A stretch of DNA of 64,000 bases from Anaerolineae bacterium (GTDB lineage Bacteria; Chloroflexota; Anaerolineae; Promineifilales; Promineifilaceae). The translations under genes and the position numbers were made by a program. The DNA lies in contig JADLAX010000032.1 in assembly GCA_020848035.1 (NCBI GenBank), positions 140,805 through 204,804 of the forward strand, written 5' to 3'. The notes below the pieces were generated by a model that saw only the letters and a program-made list of their open reading frames with translations, did no database searches and was not told where the DNA came from. Below are positions 62,709 through 64,000 of the stretch, in pieces. Every line of letters begins with the position of its first letter. Within the stretch, counting starts at the first letter, position 1.

Positions 62709-63338
62709 TTAGCGGCGGACGAGTTTGAAGGCGATGTTGCGGCCGAGCCCTTGTTTGATGGCCAGATTGATCCAGACCAGGGCCAGCGGCTCGATGAGCC
62801 GGGCGGTTTCCAGGTTGCCCACGTCGGCCACGTCAAAGCCGAGCGATTCGGCCAGCTCAGTTACCGTTGCTTTGGCGTCGGCATCGTCGCCGCAGATGAA
62901 CATAGTGGTGGGTTCGCCGTTGTAATGCGGGTCGGCCATATTTTCCGCGCCGGTGGTGTTGAAGGCTTTGACGACTTTGGCCCCTGGCAGAAAGGTGGCC
63001 AGCTGCTCGGCGGCCGAGGTGGTGTGGCCCACGGCCAGCTGCAAGCCGGGGGCAATCGGGTTGGTGGCGTCGATGACGATTTTGCCCTGCCAGTTGTTCA
63101 CGGCGTGGGCCACATCGGCGACGGCGTTCCAGGGGGTGGCGATGACGATGATGTCGGACTGTTCGATGGCGCTGGGGATGGGAACGGCCGTCACCCCCTC
63201 ACCCACCTCTGCCAGCAGCGTTTGCACTTTCTCACTCTCCGGCTGCCGCGTGCCAAACACAACCTCGTGCCCCTGGCCAGCCCAGCCCTTGCCCAGGGCG
63301 CTGCCTACATTACCAGTACCAATAATCGCAATTTTCAT
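62709..63338 (-). CDS. NADPH-dependent F420 reductase-like oxidoreductase
   Basis: A 209-residue Rossmann protein: MKIAIIGTGNVGSALGKGWA, FGTRQPESEKV, VIATPWNAV, VIDATNPIAPG and VVKAFNTTGAENM. It matches the F420-dependent NADP oxidoreductase/YqeC-like family, which shuttles hydride between NADPH and a deazaflavin or acts on other substrates. No F420 biosynthesis gene is in the window. Confidence 0.8.
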   Translation of the reverse strand: MKIAIIGTGNVGSALGKGWAGQGHEVVFGTRQPESEKVQTLLAEVGEGVTAVPIPSAIEQSDIIVIATPWNAVADVAHAVNNWQGKIVIDATNPIAPGLQLAVGHTTSAAEQLATFLPGAKVVKAFNTTGAENMADPHYNGEPTTMFICGDDADAKATVTELAESLGFDVADVGNLETARLIEPLALVWINLAIKQGLGRNIAFKLVRR

Positions 63339-63358
63339 TTGATAGCTCCTTACTAAAA

Positions 63359-63441
63359 GCGGAACACAGAGTTACGCAGAGGAGACACAGAGCTACACAG
63401 AGAAAATAAATCTGTGTAATCTGCGTAATCTGTGGCTAAAT
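63359..63441. repeat. Word-tandem hairpin, ACACAGAGTTACGCAGAG / ATCTGTGTAATCTGCG family
   Basis: ACACAGAGTTACGCAGAGG, ACACAGAGCTACACAGAG, then AAATCTGTGTAATCTGCGTA and ATCTGTGG. It sits 3 bases before the stop of the ABC-F gene. Confidence 0.8.
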
Positions 63442-63443
63442 CC

Positions 63444-64000
63444 TTACAACGTCAGCGCGTGTTCACCGTGGTACATCTCGCGGCGCAGGGCGGTGATGGT
63501 GGGATCGGCCAGGTACGCTTCCAGGTTCATCATCCGGTCGATGGTGCCGCCGGGGGTGATTTCTACAATGCGGTTGGCGATGGTGTTGACAAACTCGTAG
63601 TCGTGCGAGGCAAACAGCACCACTTCGGGGAATTTGATCAGCCCCTTGTTCAGCGCGGTGATTGCTTCCAGGTCCAGGTGGTTGGTCGGCTCGTCCAGCA
63701 TCAGCGCGTTGGCCCCGCTGAGCATCATGCGCGACAGCATGCAGCGCACTTTTTCGCCGCCGGAGAGCACCCGCGTGTTTTTCAGCGCCTCCTCGCCCGA
63801 GAACAGCATCCGCCCCAAAAAGCCGCGCAGGAAGGTTTCGCTGTCGTCCACGGTGGCGTATTGGCGCAGCCATTCCACCAGGTTCAGGTCGGTGTCGAAG
63901 TAGGCGCTGTTTTCCTTGGGGAAGTAAGACATGGTGATGGTGGTGCCCCATTCGTAGCTGCCGCTGTCTGGCTTGAGTTCGCCTGCCAAAATGTCGAACA
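63444..64000 (-). CDS. ABC-F family ATPase, C-terminal part (YkpA/YbiT-like), cut by window edge
   Basis: The frame is open through the window edge (FDILAGELKPDSGSYEWG at the break), so only the last part of the gene is present. Signature LSGGEKVRCMLSRMMLSG, Walker B NALMLDEPTNHLDLEAI and HDYEFVNTIANRIVEITPGG match the YkpA/YbiT branch of ABC-F proteins, which act on ribosomes. The usual second half (N-terminal ABC domain and linker) is outside the window. Confidence 0.88.
   Translation of the reverse strand, partial: FDILAGELKPDSGSYEWGTTITMSYFPKENSAYFDTDLNLVEWLRQYATVDDSETFLRGFLGRMLFSGEEALKNTRVLSGGEKVRCMLSRMMLSGANALMLDEPTNHLDLEAITALNKGLIKFPEVVLFASHDYEFVNTIANRIVEITPGGTIDRMMNLEAYLADPTITALRREMYHGEHALTL

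Overview
The window is about 60% GC, densely coded bacterial DNA with about 55 protein genes and one tRNA. The gene content suggests a Chloroflexota bacterium, probably Anaerolineae-like: lipoproteins with acidic or TVTE-repeat linkers, a BTAD/NB-ARC/TPR regulator, large amino-acid ABC permeases, LysM surface proteins, a BLUF protein and DUF2089 genes. The phylum call is inference; no rRNA or other phylogenetic marker was read. No prophage, IS element, CRISPR array or plasmid backbone was seen.

Layout. 0-10.4 kb is a carbohydrate-uptake cluster on the minus strand: two-domain ATPase, two permeases, a tandemly duplicated solute-binding lipoprotein, a DUF4037 protein, a uroporphyrinogen-decarboxylase-like enzyme and the start of a glycosidase-like gene. 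A divergent DeoR-type regulator fused to a periplasmic-binding-protein-like domain faces it; the two promoters and a repeated operator-like word can be read between them. 10.4-20 kb holds a class V aminotransferase-like enzyme, a REC-GAF-GAF-ATPase signalling protein, a LysM lipoprotein and a heterodimeric ABC exporter. 20-22.7 kb holds a DUF2089 regulator and two proteins built of 29-residue repeats behind a strong promoter with an operator-like inverted repeat. 22.7-29.8 kb holds an Hsp70-like/GyrA-C-terminal-like fusion, a Nudix hydrolase, PEP carboxylase and a phosphodiesterase. 29.8-38.4 kb is mixed: BLUF photoreceptor, EamA transporter, DUF433/DUF5615 toxin-antitoxin pair, PfkB kinase, parAB, DUF3800, an M24 peptidase and a HigA-like antitoxin. 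38.5-46.6 kb holds a membrane-anchored solute-binding-like protein and an aapJQMP-type amino-acid transporter. 47-54 kb holds a BTAD regulator and an ECF sigma factor with its membrane partner. 54-64 kb holds housekeeping and surface genes (HD phosphohydrolase, DUF192, LysM-M23 peptidase, NAD(P)HX repair enzyme, ABC-F ATPase) and tRNA-Arg.

Two genome-scale signals cut across the genes. First, the palindrome ACGGCCGT occurs roughly 110 times (by-eye count) against about 2 expected, in all three reading frames and between genes: a highly iterated palindrome comparable to cyanobacterial HIP1. Second, some 25 intergenic spacers hold hairpin elements built from a short word repeated in tandem, a spacer, then the reverse-complement word. 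At least seven word families recur. They sit at stop codons, often supply the last codons of the gene, and have inserted in frame inside two genes (the Hsp70-like gene and the NAD(P)HX repair gene). These two signals are my best candidates for an undescribed system.
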